Shown here: positions 11,966 to 53,812 of the stretch, in pieces | How the letters are laid out: each line of letters opens with the position of its first letter | How positions within the stretch are numbered: position 1 is the stretch's first letter | Source: Macrostomum hystrix | Taxonomy: Eukaryota; Platyhelminthes; Macrostomidae | DNA length: 64,000 nt | Assembly: GCA_950097015.1 (NCBI GenBank) | Contig: CATNEN010000002.1 | Coordinates: forward strand, 248,001-312,000 | Reading direction: 5' to 3' | Translations under genes and position numbers: made by a program | Notes under the pieces: generated by a model | Told to the model about the DNA's origin: nothing | What the model saw: only the letters and a program-made list of their open reading frames with translations | The model's database searches: none

Positions 11966-13970
11966 ATGCCCAAACAATTGGAGTTTATAAAACAGCTGAT
12001 AAGCCGCAAAGGCAAATGCTATGACGTCGCTAAACGGCAAAAGTCGCTTGAGAAAGAGCTCGCCGCGTCTGATCGATTCCAGTCAATGGTAAGTGAAAGT
12101 GAAAGGCATACTTTTACTAATAACTGCCCTGTCTCTACCATATTGCCCTGTCTCTACCATACTGCCCTGTCTCTACTCTACCAATAACTGCAATTTCTCT
12201 ACTCAGACTGATGCGTCACAGCCCGGCTTAGCTGAGCAGCCGCCCGCCGCAGCTCAGCAGCCACTCGCCGCAGCTCATCAGCCGCCCACTGCAGCTCAGC
12301 AACCGCCCACTGCAGCTCAGCAACCGCCCACTGCAGCTCAGCAACCGCCCACTGCAGCTCAGCAACCGCCCACTGCAGCTCAGCAGCCGCCCACTGCAGC
12401 TCAGCAACCGCCCACTGCAGCTCAGCAACCGCCCACTGCAGCTCAGCATGCTCAGCTCCAGCTCAGCTCCTGCTCAGCTCCAGCTCAACTCAGGATGGGG
12501 TTCCTGAATTTCTTCTGCACAAAAGAGCCCTCCAGATTCTGTGTGCTTCTGTTAAGCTTAACACGCATCAGCTGACTGCCGGCCCAATGGCAGAGAAGGC
12601 GGTACAGTGCGACATCTGCGGCGAGTGGCGCAACGACACAAGCTTAGAAAAAATACTATCTTGAATTCCTATCCTCACAGGACAGTGACATACCTTGCCG
12701 TTGGGATGGTGATCTGCTTCGGCGATGGCAACGCCAACCGCAAGGTGTGGCCTCGACCTGTCTCATCTCCGACGCCCGGCGCTGGCTTAAAGCCCCAACG
12801 AGCCGTTGAAGGTAAAGACACACAAGTCAAACGGAAAGCACGGATCGGCTTGGGCCAGCGTCACGCCGTGCGCTGATCTGCTGATGCAGCTGCTGGCCCA
12901 GCGATCCGCAGAAGGCCCAAAGGACGAAGACCTGGCGCTCGTCTTCCCCTACGGCTCGTTTGACCGCCTTTTTTATCAGTACCGAGAGCGATACTTGCCA
13001 TTACTAAAAAATGTGACAATGTCAAAATTTCGGACGTGGCTGGAAATTATGGGCCTCGAAAATTCATCTGCGGAGGAGCAGCGGCTGATGGCCGACCACC
13101 AAAACCATACCGAAAGTGTTCAGCGCCAGTTTTAGCAGGTAAGATTTGCAACATTCTATACAAAAACCTTGCCAATTTTTTTAGCTAATAAGGCCTCATT
13201 TTTTAGGATTAACTTATCAAGATTAATATTATTGATTAATCGGCTCTGCTGGCACATCAAAAGCTGCAGCAGATGCCGCGCACAAGGAGCCTCCGCCATG
13301 CAGATGGCAGAAAAAAACGGCGCAAACAAAAAGGCAAAAGTGACCGGCTGCTGCCACTGGCGTCACCACTACTTCCGCTGGCGCCGACCTGCCTGTCGCT
13401 GGCGCCAACCTGCCTGCCACCGCTACTCCACTGCTTGAATTTTCATTCAGCTCGGACAATCTTAACGGATTATTGGATGAAATGTACGAGAACATTTACG
13501 GCGCTGACGATGCTGGAGCTACTGATGTCTCTGCTTCCGGCGTCCTACCTGGCGCCAACCTGCCTGCCGCAGGCGCCGACCTGCCTGCCGCTGGTGCCAA
13601 ACTGAGTGCCGCTGGTGCCAAACTGCCTGCCGCTGGTGCCAAACTGCCTGCCGCTGATGCCAAACTGCCTGCCGCTGGTGCAAAACTGCCTGCCGCTGGT
13701 GCCAAACTGCCTGCCGCTGGTGCCAAACTGCCTGCCGCTGGTGCCAAACTGCCTACCGCTGGTGCCAAACTGCCTGCCGCTGGTGCAAAACTGCCTGCCG
13801 CTGGCGCCGACCTGCCTGCCGCTGGGGCAAAACTGCCTGCCGCTGGTGCCAAACTGCCTGCCGCTGGTGCCAACCTGCCTGCCGTTGGCGCTGTAGTCGA
13901 CTCTGCTAAGCCGCCGGGTAACCGCGTGGCTCGAAAGCGACCTCCACAGTTCAGTGCCAGCATATAGCAG
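11966..13970 (+). CDS. Unassigned multi-exon gene or decayed gene in the inverted-repeat spacer
   Basis: Exon 11966-12088 encodes MPKQLEFIKQLISRKGKCYD through DRFQSM and ends at GTAAGT in phase 0. Two acceptors could follow: 12207 (TDASQPGLAEQPPAAAQ, into a 21-bp repeat coding QPPTAAQ units) or 12494, skipping the repeat (DGVPEFLLHKRALQILCAS, then AVQCDICGEWRND, a CxxC pair resembling a zinc knuckle or CW finger start). The latter frame stops at 12662. Exon-like 12681-12811 follows a good acceptor and ends GTAAAG. 12842-13135 encodes ADLLMQLLAQRSAEGPKDED and FPYGSFDRLFYQYRERYLP, stop then GTAAGA. 13345-13967 has LLEFSFSSDNLNGLLDEMYE, then a 7-residue AGAKLPA repeat. Frames do not join cleanly and one TGA interrupts the last block near 13342. 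I recognise no family. Confidence 0.4.
12232..12450. repeat. 21-bp array (possible coding QPPTAAQ or intronic)
   Basis: About ten copies of a 21-bp unit containing CCGCCCACTGCAGCTCAGCA. Length is in codons, so frame is preserved whatever the copy number. Whether it is exon or intron depends on which acceptor is used. Confidence 0.85.
13550..13895. repeat. 21-bp array coding AGAKLPA units
   Basis: About sixteen copies of a 21-bp unit with CTGCCTGCCGCTGGTGCCAA. It is open in three plus-strand frames. The frame continuous with LLDEMYENIYGADDAG upstream and PPGNRVARKRPPQFSASI downstream reads (A/V)-Gly-Ala-Lys-Leu-Pro-Ala. Confidence 0.85.
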
Positions 13971-14154
13971 TCAATTTTCTTTAATTTTGTTTTTGATTTG
14001 ATTACTTTGGAATTAAAAAATATTCATTTGGAACTGTAGAAAGGCAGACAATCATTTCTACTTGCAGTAGCCTAAAAAGAATGCTTCATTGTGTCATAGT
14101 TGAGTGACTTATAATTCGAGTGTTGGATATATTTTTCTTGGTGTCATGATACAA

Positions 14155-14706
14155 ACTCACCCATCTCACCCTCTCCCATCTCACCCTCTCCCATCTCACC
14201 CTCTCCCATCTCACCCTCACCCATCTCACCCTCACCCATCTCACCCTCTCCCATCTCACCCTCTCCCATCTCACCCTCTCCCATCTCACCCTCACCCATC
14301 TCACCCTCACCCATCTCACCCTCTCCCATCTCACCCTCTCCCATCTCACCCTCACCCATCTCACCCTCTCCCATCTCACCCTCTCCCATCTCACCCTCAC
14401 CCATCTCACCCTCTCCCATCTCACCCTCACCCATCTCACCCTCACCCATCTCACCCTCTCCCATCTCACCCTCTCCCATCTCACCCTCTCCCATCTCACC
14501 CTCTCCCATCTCACCCTCTCCCATCTCACCCTCTCCCATCTCACCCTCACCCATCTCACCCTCTCCCATCTCACCCTCTCCCATCTCACCCTCACCCATC
14601 TCACCCTCTCCCATCTCACCCTCACCCATCTCAGCCTCTCCCATCTCACCCTCACCCATCTCAGCCTCTCCCATCTCACCCTCACCCATCTCACCCTCAC
14701 CCATCT
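14155..14706. repeat. 15-bp array (CCATCTCACCCTCTC), right arm inner end
   Basis: About 37 copies; reverse complement of the 4535-5222 family, but its commonest variant is CTCCCATCTCACC rather than CACCCATCTCACC. The arrays have thus been homogenised separately. Confidence 0.93.
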
Positions 14707-15261
14707 CACTTACTGGTGCAAAAGCAGTGACGTAATCCAATTTAATTGAGAGTACCGGCCGTCTGTGCTACTATAAAACTACGGGCCAGAAAGAAAAAGC
14801 AGCGATGCAATCTGATAAAACTGACACTGTCTGGCTCTATTCGAAAGATAAAAAGTTCGCTTGTACCCTAAAAGTATAGCAGAAAATGTCTGCCTTTTCG
14901 TATATTAAATGCCTTTAGAATGACGTAAATATACCAATCCTATAAAGGTTAGCTAGATTATATTTTAAACAGACTTTTCTGACTATGTAATAAATTATGA
15001 ACGAGCGCGTAGTACTATATACATACGCTCGTATAGTCCTAGATATTTACGGCCAAAAATTGACAGCCGAATTGATTGCGCGTGTTTTCTGTCGAATATC
15101 ATTGCCGCAATCTGGGATATGATTGGTCTTAATTTAGCGTTTCAAGCTTGCTAAAATTTATGACTTGACAGACTGCATTGGGTACGGCTGTACTGCACTC
15201 TGGGGCATTTTGAACATATTTGCACAATGGCTTCTAGCTTAATGTACGAAATGAACAGTTT
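14707..15261. other. Unique right-arm segment without mirror
   Basis: About 550 bp, AT-rich, lying between two blocks that abut in the left arm. It is either an insertion in the right arm or a loss in the left. No ORF, RNA or TIR seen. Confidence 0.5.
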
Positions 15262-15415
15262 CAGGGGAGAAGCAGAGGGGAGAAACAGGGAGAGGCAGAG
15301 GGGAGAAGCTGGGAGAGACAGAGGGGAGAAACATGGAGAGACAGAGGGGAGAAACAGGGAGAGGCAGAGGGGAGAAACAGGGAGATGCAGAGGGGAGAAA
15401 TAGGGAAAGATAGAG
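15262..15415. repeat. Short degenerate 23-bp array, right arm
   Basis: About six imperfect copies of AGAGGGGAGAAACAGGGAG-type units; mirror of 3918-4520 but four times shorter. Confidence 0.8.
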
Positions 15416-15844
15416 GGAGAGACATGGCGGTGAGACAGGGTGAGACAGATGGGAGATGTAAGCGAGCAGAATGGGAAAACTAGATGCTGGTTGAAACTAC
15501 TAAACTGAAAATAAAACTCACGTGAACATTTCAGTGTAAAGTTTGCAGACAGCTTCGTCAGCTGTCAATCAAATTTTTATTGACAGCTTCAGTTCCAGGG
15601 TTTGTTAGAGAAACACGATTTTAATCATCACCATGAGCATCTCACTAATTTACTCACTCACAATTTTTCAACTTGCTTCGTCTTATTTTGATGTCAATCC
15701 GAAATGCAGGATTTTCATAAGTTATAATTAAGGTGCGCAATGGGCAAATCTGACTAACTGAAGTGTCCGGTGGGACTAAATGAGCTACAAGAACTGCGAT
15801 GTCACATTGTAAAAGACAAAAAAGCCATTTCTTTATAGAGGGAT

Positions 15845-16760
15845 AGAAGGGACAGAGGAAATAGAGGGGACAGAGGGGTCAAAGGGGACAGAGGACATAG
15901 AGGGGACAGAGGGGTCAGAGGGGTCAGAGGGGACAGAGGGGACAGAGGGGACAGAGGGACAGAGGGGACAGAGGGACAGAGGGACAGAGGGGACAGGGGT
16001 CAGAGGGACAGAGGGGACAGAGGGACAGAGGGATAGAGGGGACAGAGGGGACAGAGGACATAGAGGGGACAGAGGGGTCAGAGGGGTCAGAGGGGTCAGA
16101 GGGGACAGAGGGGACAGAGGGGTCGGAGGGGACAGAGGGGACAGAGTGATAGGGTACAGGGGACAGAGGGGACAGAGGGACAGAGGGGTCAGAGGGGACA
16201 GAGGGGACAGAGGGACAGAGGGACAGAGGGGTCAGAGGGACAGAGGGACAGAGGGGACAGAGGGACAGAGGGACAGAGGGGTCAGAGGGGACAGAGGGAC
16301 AGAGGGACAGAGGGGTCAGAGGGGACAGAGGGACAGAGGGACAGAGGGGACAGAGGGGACAGAGGGACAGAGGGACAGAGGGACAGAGGGACAGAGGGAC
16401 AGAGGGACAGAGGGGACAGAGGGACAGAGGGACAGAGGGACAGAGGGACAGAGGGACAGAGGGACAGAGGGACAGAGGGGACAGGGTACAGGGGACAGAG
16501 GGGACAGGGGACAGAGGGGACAGAGGGACAGAGGGGACAGAGGGACAGAGGGGACAGAGGGGACAGAGGGACAGAGGGACAGAGGGACAGAGGGGACAGA
16601 GGGACAGAGGGACAGAGGGACAGAGGGACAGAGGGACAGAGGGGACAGAGGGTCAGAGTGGACAGAGGGACAGAGGGACAGAGGGACAGAGGGGACAGAG
16701 GGGACAGAGGGACAGAGGGGACAGAGGGGACAGGGTACAGGGTACAGGGGGGACAGAGGG
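15845..16760. repeat. Short-unit array (ACAGAGGG / ACAGAGGGG), right arm
   Basis: Mirror of 2625-3500 with 8- and 9-bp units and GGTCAGAGG variants; purine-rich top strand. Confidence 0.92.
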
Positions 16761-16789
16761 GACCTATTGATGAGGCGAAGTGACGTGGC

Positions 16790-17060
16790 GGCAGTGCTGA
16801 TTGCTCAGCATTCTGAAAGTAAAATAAATCGTGCAATTAGTTAATCAAGATTTCAGGATTTTTAGTATAATCCTGACAGGAAACATTCCAGAACTATCGT
16901 GTGGGGGCGCTCGATTTGATTTAAAAACTGCCCAACCAAATTTGGCGTTGATCTTGGCAGAACGTGGGGCCGACTTTCCACCATTCGAAGATACCGTCAT
17001 ACAGCATCCTCAATGAAACAGTTGGGAATCTGAATTCTGATTGGCTGCTCATCTTTATCC
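16790..17060. repeat. Conserved block shared without change by both arms
   Basis: About 240 bp (mirror at about 2340-2580) that I read as identical between arms, unlike its neighbours. It lies just upstream of the secreted gene promoters. A 61-codon frame runs through it but starts with GTG after an in-frame TAA, so it is more likely promoter sequence or a gene-conversion tract. Confidence 0.6.
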
Positions 17061-17102
17061 TTCCTCCTCCTGGAACTGGGGATTTTGTCCCACTGGCTAC
17101 TC

Positions 17103-17110
17103 TATAAAAG
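17103..17110 (+). promoter_or_regulatory. TATA box of right-arm secreted gene
   Basis: TATAAAAG lies 95 bp before the ATG at 17198, with an ATTGG (inverted CCAAT) motif about 60 bp further upstream at about 17040. The whole segment from 16800 to the ATG is nearly identical in the other arm, which supports a real shared promoter. Confidence 0.65.
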
Positions 17111-17197
17111 ATCTTCCTTTATTGAGTGAGATCTTTCAATTTTCTTACTGGATAAAACTGACTTATTTTAATATCCCACAGTCGACAAAAATTGAGA

Positions 17198-18235
17198 ATG
17201 GCTTCGTGTGGAAAGTAAGTTTGTAAATTATGTTCCATATTTTTCCCGAACACCGGAGATTATAGAATTTTGAAAGTTCATTACCTGCTTTTTGGCCTGT
17301 TAATATATAGCTGTCTTCACAATAGTCCTCAGTATACTGTCATGGCCCTCAACTCCTACATCATTTAATGTGCCGCCCGCCCGCCCATCATTTCTTTAGT
17401 CCTTTGATGTGCCGCCCGCCCGCCCATCATTTCTTTAGTCCTTTGATGTGCCGCCCGCCCGCCCATCATTTCTTTAGTCCTTTGATGTGCCGCCCGCCCG
17501 CCCTTCATTTCTTCCATCCTTTGATGTGCCGCCCGCCCGCCCCTCATTTCTTTAATCCTTTGATGTGCCGCCCGCCCGCCCATCATTTCATCGATTGATC
17601 GTTTGATGTGCCGCCCGCCCGCCCATCATTTCTTTAATTCTTTGATGTGCCGCCCGCCCGCCCCTCATTTCATCGATCGATCCTTTGATGTTCTGCCTGC
17701 CCAGTCACCACTGATTTTTAAAATACTTTAATGTACTGCCCACTCCTCATTTATTTGTAGTGCCTGCAATGGAATCTTTTGATTTTACCGACACATCGCA
17801 ACCCTGGATTCCGCATTTAATAGATTCACTTGCCTGACAGCCTGCTTGTCTCTGGTGCTGCTGGCAGCTTTCGCGGCTCCGTCGAATTCCCTACCAACTG
17901 CCGGCGATGTTGAACGACGCGCCAGCTACTGGCCGGGCATGTGGAACTTTGCTCGGAACGGCGACGGAGCCGACTACGGAGCCGACTACGACGTTCGCGA
18001 CCGGTCCTCGAATCCTCGGTCCTCGGATGTTGGCAAGCACCACTTCCACTTTCCCGGCATGAGGGGCTACCATCGCTTTCCGTTTGGAGCCATGGCGATG
18101 AAGCGCGCTTACTTCTCCCGCGACTTCTACAACGATAGTCGCTATCGGTACTGGCTGGCCAAGGCGTGTGGCGTGTGGCGTGACAGATATGCCTGCCGAA
18201 TGCTGGGCGTCCCTGTCTTCCCAAGACTTAACTGA
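17198..18235 (+). CDS. Small secreted protein, right-arm copy (two exons, 142 aa)
   Basis: Exon 1 is 17198-17214 and exon 2 is 17824-18235, stop TGA. The exon structure, signal peptide and promoter match the left-arm gene. The first roughly 145 coding bases of exon 2 are identical. After that there are 15 amino-acid-changing codons, only one silent codon (Gly GGG/GGA), and an in-frame 15-bp duplication adding Asn-Pro-Arg-Ser-Ser. Differences cluster in HFPGMRGYHRFP and in the segment between the two cysteines (KACGVWRDRYAC). The open frame in both copies argues that both are functional. A possible AATAAA is at 18714-18719. Confidence 0.78.
17368..17690. repeat. 39-bp GC-rich minisatellite in the intron of the right secreted gene
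   Basis: About eight copies, reverse complement of 1740-2030 (GATGTGCCGCCCGCCCGCCC plus an AT-rich half). Confidence 0.9.
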
Positions 18236-18442
18236 CTTTACTGACTTGTGGACCAGTCTCTTGCTGCACTGGATACCAGAGGCGATTTGAGGGGCCATTG
18301 CTTCTGTAACTTTATGAACATTTCTCACGTCATTTTGATTACGCTTTAGGCCTGTTTGACTCCAATTCGTGTGAACTTTTAGTTGGATTGACAGCAACAC
18401 AGCAAAATGTTTGTCACCTGGGCTGCGTTCCCGCACCGTAAC

Positions 18443-18525
18443 TTTGTTGTTGCTATGCGGTTGCTATGCAGTTGCTATGCAGTTGCTATGCAGTTGCTAT
18501 GCAGTTGCTATGCAGTTGCTATCCC
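18443..18525. repeat. 11-bp tandem array (TTGCTATGCAG), right arm
   Basis: About seven copies; mirror of 1020-1095. Confidence 0.85.
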
Positions 18526-19269
18526 CTGTTATCCAACTGATTTACCCAGTTGATATGCTATGCAGTGCACTGATCAAACCCTTTTTAATCAATGATTTGT
18601 GAATATTCTTACAATATATTCAACACACTCATCATTAATCAACAACACGTGGACTGCAAAATCTATAAGCATTCGCTCAGTGCATGCGTTGTGAGCAATG
18701 CTATTTCTGATAAAATAAATACAAAAACGTTAAAAGACATGCAGATATAAATATACGCAGGCTTTGAGTATTTGTCATTTACCTCTGTTGCAAGGAATAA
18801 TGCCAATTAAAAATATGGACAAAATTGTCATCTGTTCATCTCTTGGGCATTGTTCTCTAGCTTTTCTGTTGATTGTTTCCCGAGTTTCCGATCATTGGGC
18901 CCTAAGTTTCAACGCCATAGGTCACTCTGGTTTCCTTTTACTTTACTCAGTCATCTGGTTGTACTAATAGCTTTTAGTCATTGTTTTCTCAGTTTCCTGT
19001 AATTGTACTCATTGTTTACATTTTTTTTTCATTTCATTTCATTTTCATTCAACAAGTACTCATTGTACTCATTGTCATCTTTTCATTATACACATTGTTT
19101 TTTGTTCATTGTACTCAAAGTTTCTGGTCATTGTATCCTTGTCATTTGCATATTTTTCCAATCGAATATCAACATTGTGTTGTAACCATACAAAAGCTCA
19201 GCACCTTTCCTTGGTTTATTTTAAATATTTCCGACAAAGTTCCTAACAGTCATTAAAATTTAGATAGTG
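18526..19269. other. Unique right-arm segment downstream of the secreted gene
   Basis: Mirrors the left arm to about 18960. From 18970 to 19140 it contains irregular TCATTGTACTCATTG-type short repeats. No supported gene. Confidence 0.5.
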
Positions 19270-20518
19270 ATGTGATACTCGTATATCGCTAATGATGTCG
19301 ACACTGATACTCGTATATCGCTAGTGATGTCCACTCTGATACTCGTATATCGCTAATGATGTCGACACTGATACTCGTATATCGCTAGTGATGTCCACTC
19401 TGATACTCGTATATCGCTAATGATGTCGACACTGATACTCGTATATCGCTAATGATGTCGACACGGATACTCGTATATCGCTAATGATGTCGACACTGAT
19501 ACTCGTATATCGCTAATGAAGTCGACACTGATACTCGTATATCGCTAATGATGTCGACACTGATACTCGTATATCGCTAATGATGTCGACACGGATACTC
19601 GTATATCGCTAATGATGTCGACACTGATACTCGTATATCGCTAATGATGTCGACACTGATACTCGTATATCGCTAATGATGTCGACACTGATACTCGTAT
19701 ATCGCTAATGATGTCGACACTGATACTCGTATATCGCTAATGATGTCGACACTGATACTCGTATATCGCTAATGATGTCGACACTGATACTCGTATATCG
19801 CTAATGAAGTCGACACTGATACTCGTATATCGCTAGTGATGTCGACACTGATACTCGTATATCGCTAATGATGTCGACACGGATACTCGTATATCACTAA
19901 TGAAGTCGACACTGATACTCGTATATCGCTAGTGATGTCGACACTGATACTCGTATATCGCTAATAATGTCGACACTGATACTCGTATATCGCTAATGAT
20001 GTCGACACTGATACTCGTATATCGCTAGTGATGTCGACACTGATACTCGTATATCGCTAATGATGTCGACACGGATACTCGTATATCACTAATGATGTCG
20101 ACACTGATACTCGTATATGGCTAATGATGTCGACACTGATACTCGTATATCGCTAATGATGTCGACACTGATACTCGTATATCGCTAATGATGTCGACAC
20201 TGATACTCGTATATCGCTAGTGATGTCGACACTGATACTCGTATATCGCTAATGATGTCGACACGGATACTCGTATATCACTAATGATGTCGACACTGAT
20301 ACTCGTATATGGCTAATGATGTCGACACTGATACTCGTATATCGCTAATGATGTCGACACTGATACTCGTATATGGCTAATGATGTCGACACTGATACTC
20401 GTATATCGCTAATGATGTCGACACTGATACTCGTATATCGCTAATGATGTCGACACTGATACTCGTATATCGCTGATGATGTCGACACTGATACTCGCAT
20501 ATCGCTAATGATGTCGAC
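19270..20518. repeat. 32-bp tandem array, right arm outer end
   Basis: About 39 copies of a 32-bp unit with ACTGATACTCGTATATCGCT, reverse complement of 1-458. It has sub-variants (GAAGTC, GGCTAATG, CGGATAC) arranged in blocks, which shows segmental amplification. Marks the outer right boundary of the inverted repeat. Confidence 0.95.
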
Positions 20519-20764
20519 ATTACTCAAATTATATGCATGCTGACACGTGCTCAAGATCATTACAAAATCTTCAAGGCTAGTCAAATATTGTAGTTTAGTC
20601 TAGTACTGGGGCCTAAATGTTTCACTAATGGTTGGCCCCTACTAACTTTGAAGCGGCTTCAAAAATGGCGGGCCATTTTTGAAAATATGATTTTACTAAT
20701 TTAAACAATTTTAAGTACATCTATACTTAATGTTAGAGTACTATACACTTATACCTTACCTATC
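20519..20764. other. Junction sequence outside the inverted repeat
   Basis: Unique DNA with a short hairpin CAAAAATGG...CCATTTTTG at about 20662-20683. No gene seen. Confidence 0.4.
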
Positions 20765-21090
20765 TCTCTCTTCATCTTTCTATGCCTCCCTTCATCTATC
20801 TATGCCTCCCTTCATCTATCTAAGCCTCCCTTCAACTATCTATGTCTCCCTTCAACTATCTATGTCTCCCTTCAACTATCTATGTCTCCCTTCAACTATC
20901 TATGTCTCCCTTCAACTATCTATGTCTCAGCTTTAACTCTTTACAGCGTCAGTGCCTGGGATTGGAGGTGCTCTCCTCTCTCTCCCTCTCTCTACTTCTC
21001 CCTCCCTCTCTCTCCACTCTCCCTCTATGTCCCTCTCTTTTCTTCTCTCTCCCTCACTCTCCTCTCTCCTTCTCTCTCCCTCTCTCTCAG
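20765..21090. repeat. 20-bp array followed by CT-rich low complexity
   Basis: 20765-20932 holds about eight copies of CTATCTATGTCTCCCTTCAA; 20965-21090 is CTCTCCCT-type simple sequence. A matching CT-rich tract lies on the other side of the tRNA-like unit at 21370-21417. Confidence 0.85.
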
Positions 21091-21205
21091 CACCGGCGTC
21101 TCGTACGACCGAGTCAGTGCCACGGAGTTGAGTGAGTGTGGATTGAGTTGCGGGGCGCTGCCGAATCGATTACGATATGTTGAGATTGAAAGCTGGATTT
21201 GAACA

Positions 21206-21305
21206 AGCGCCTATAGCCTAATGGCTAGAGCGCTAGGCTAGACTCTACTGATGAGCTCCAATAAGAGCGAAACGCGTCTGGAGTTGCCTTGGTTCGAATC
21301 CTGAT
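21206..21305 (+). ncRNA. tRNA-like unit with pol III A and B boxes enclosing a hammerhead
   Basis: TAGCCTAATGG at 21214-21224 fits the A box and GGTTCGAATCC at 21291-21301 is a perfect B box, about 77 bp apart. The arrangement resembles the head of a tRNA-derived SINE and not a real tRNA: no cloverleaf forms because the centre is taken by the ribozyme motif. It would be expected to be transcribed by RNA polymerase III. Inferred from motifs only. Confidence 0.6.
21242..21284 (+). ncRNA. Hammerhead self-cleaving ribozyme, short stem III
   Basis: Helix I: ACUCUA (21242-21247) pairs with UGGAGU (21279-21284), six pairs including one U-G. Core CUGAUGA at 21248-21254. Stem II GCUC (21255-21258) pairs with GAGC (21265-21268) around the loop CAAUAA. 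Then GAA at 21269-21271, stem III A-C (21272-21273) with G-U (21276-21277) and a two-base loop, and cleavage-site C at 21278 preceded by GU. All invariant hammerhead nucleotides are present. The very short stem III matches SINE and retrozyme hammerheads such as Schistosoma Sm-alpha, which act best as dimers. Confidence 0.85.
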
Positions 21306-22060
21306 TTCATTTTTTCGATACATATCGGAATCTATTCCAAAATTAGAATTTGAAATTCAATGGGCAGTGTCCTCTCTCCTCTCTCCCGCTCTCTCTCCAC
21401 TCTCTCTCTCTCCCTCCAATAATGAGCTCCAATAAAAACCTGTTAAAGAGAGTTATGTAGAAAATACTGATAACAGAAAGCAACCTTTTAAAATATTTTA
21501 AAAGCCAAAACTGAAACAAAAAACAACAGTTCGATAAACATGGCGTCCAATAAGCGCAAATCTATTTATTGTTTGAGTTCGGTACGATTTAGCTTGAACC
21601 ACGTCAATAAGAAACGATAGGTAAACATTGTCAATGGTAAATATGATTGATGCGTAATTTTTGTTGATCACCAGAGCTAGGAATTTTAGTTTAATATAAA
21701 AAAGGTAAATAATTGCGAAGAGGACAAGTTAGACAATAATATTGTTTAATTATTAATAAGCATTTTAAAATGGAACAAACCCTTTTGCTGAATCGCTTAA
21801 TAATACTCAAAAAACATGCAGAAGGCATTCGAATGTTTAAGCGAAAGCTCTATATAGATTTTTCTATTAAAAAACTGAAATAAAATATTTGTTTGCTGTC
21901 TAGAAAAAGAAATAATTTTGTTGAAAGCAAAATACTTCTTAGCAAAGCATATTTATGCAATTGTCCAAAACAAACACACTCAATCAAATGTCATATTGTC
22001 AATCAATAGTCAGTCTGTCTAGCTTAGTTAAATTAAAGTCGGACATCTTCCATTAGTCAA
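21306..22060. other. Ferlin 3' flank / 3' UTR region
   Basis: AT-rich. Contains a CT-rich tract at 21370-21417 and a degenerate GAGCTCCAATAA echo of the hammerhead stem II at about 21423. Probably includes the ferlin 3' UTR. Confidence 0.45.
21565..21570 (-). terminator. Candidate ferlin polyadenylation signal
   Basis: AATAAA on the minus strand about 490 nt past the ferlin stop codon. It is the first canonical signal I found going downstream. The segment between carries no other gene signal. Weak support, because no cleavage site can be seen. Confidence 0.3.

Positions 22061-53812
<31,752 letters not shown>

Larger units (their letters stand above)
1..20520. repeat. Large imperfect inverted repeat (two arms around a spacer)
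   Basis: Left-arm blocks in order: 32-bp array 1-458, unique, 11-bp array about 1020-1095, secreted gene 1210-2194 with 39-bp array, unique block 2340-2600, CCCTCTGT array 2625-3500, unique 3530-3915, 23-bp array 3918-4520, 15-bp array 4540-5220. The right arm has the reverse complements in exactly reversed order: 14155-14706, 15262-15415, 15500-15840, 15845-16760, 16790-17060, gene 17198-18235, 18443-18525, 18600-18960, 19270-20518. Array lengths differ between arms and unique parts differ by small substitutions, so this is not a simple duplicated contig end. The left arm runs off the window. Confidence 0.85.

Noticed and set aside
12270-12300. Minus-strand CTGATGAG resembling a hammerhead core
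   Set aside because: No GAAA box, no stem II and no helix I pairing follow; it is part of the CTGCAGCTCAG repeat.
16831-17016. 61-codon ORF identical in both arms
   Set aside because: It begins with GTG just after an in-frame TAA, lies upstream of the TATA box and has no family match. Identity at DNA level explains identical translation.
1-20520. Polinton/Maverick or other virus-like giant transposon
   Set aside because: Long inverted arms suggested it, but I see no integrase, polymerase, capsid or ATPase remnants in the spacer.
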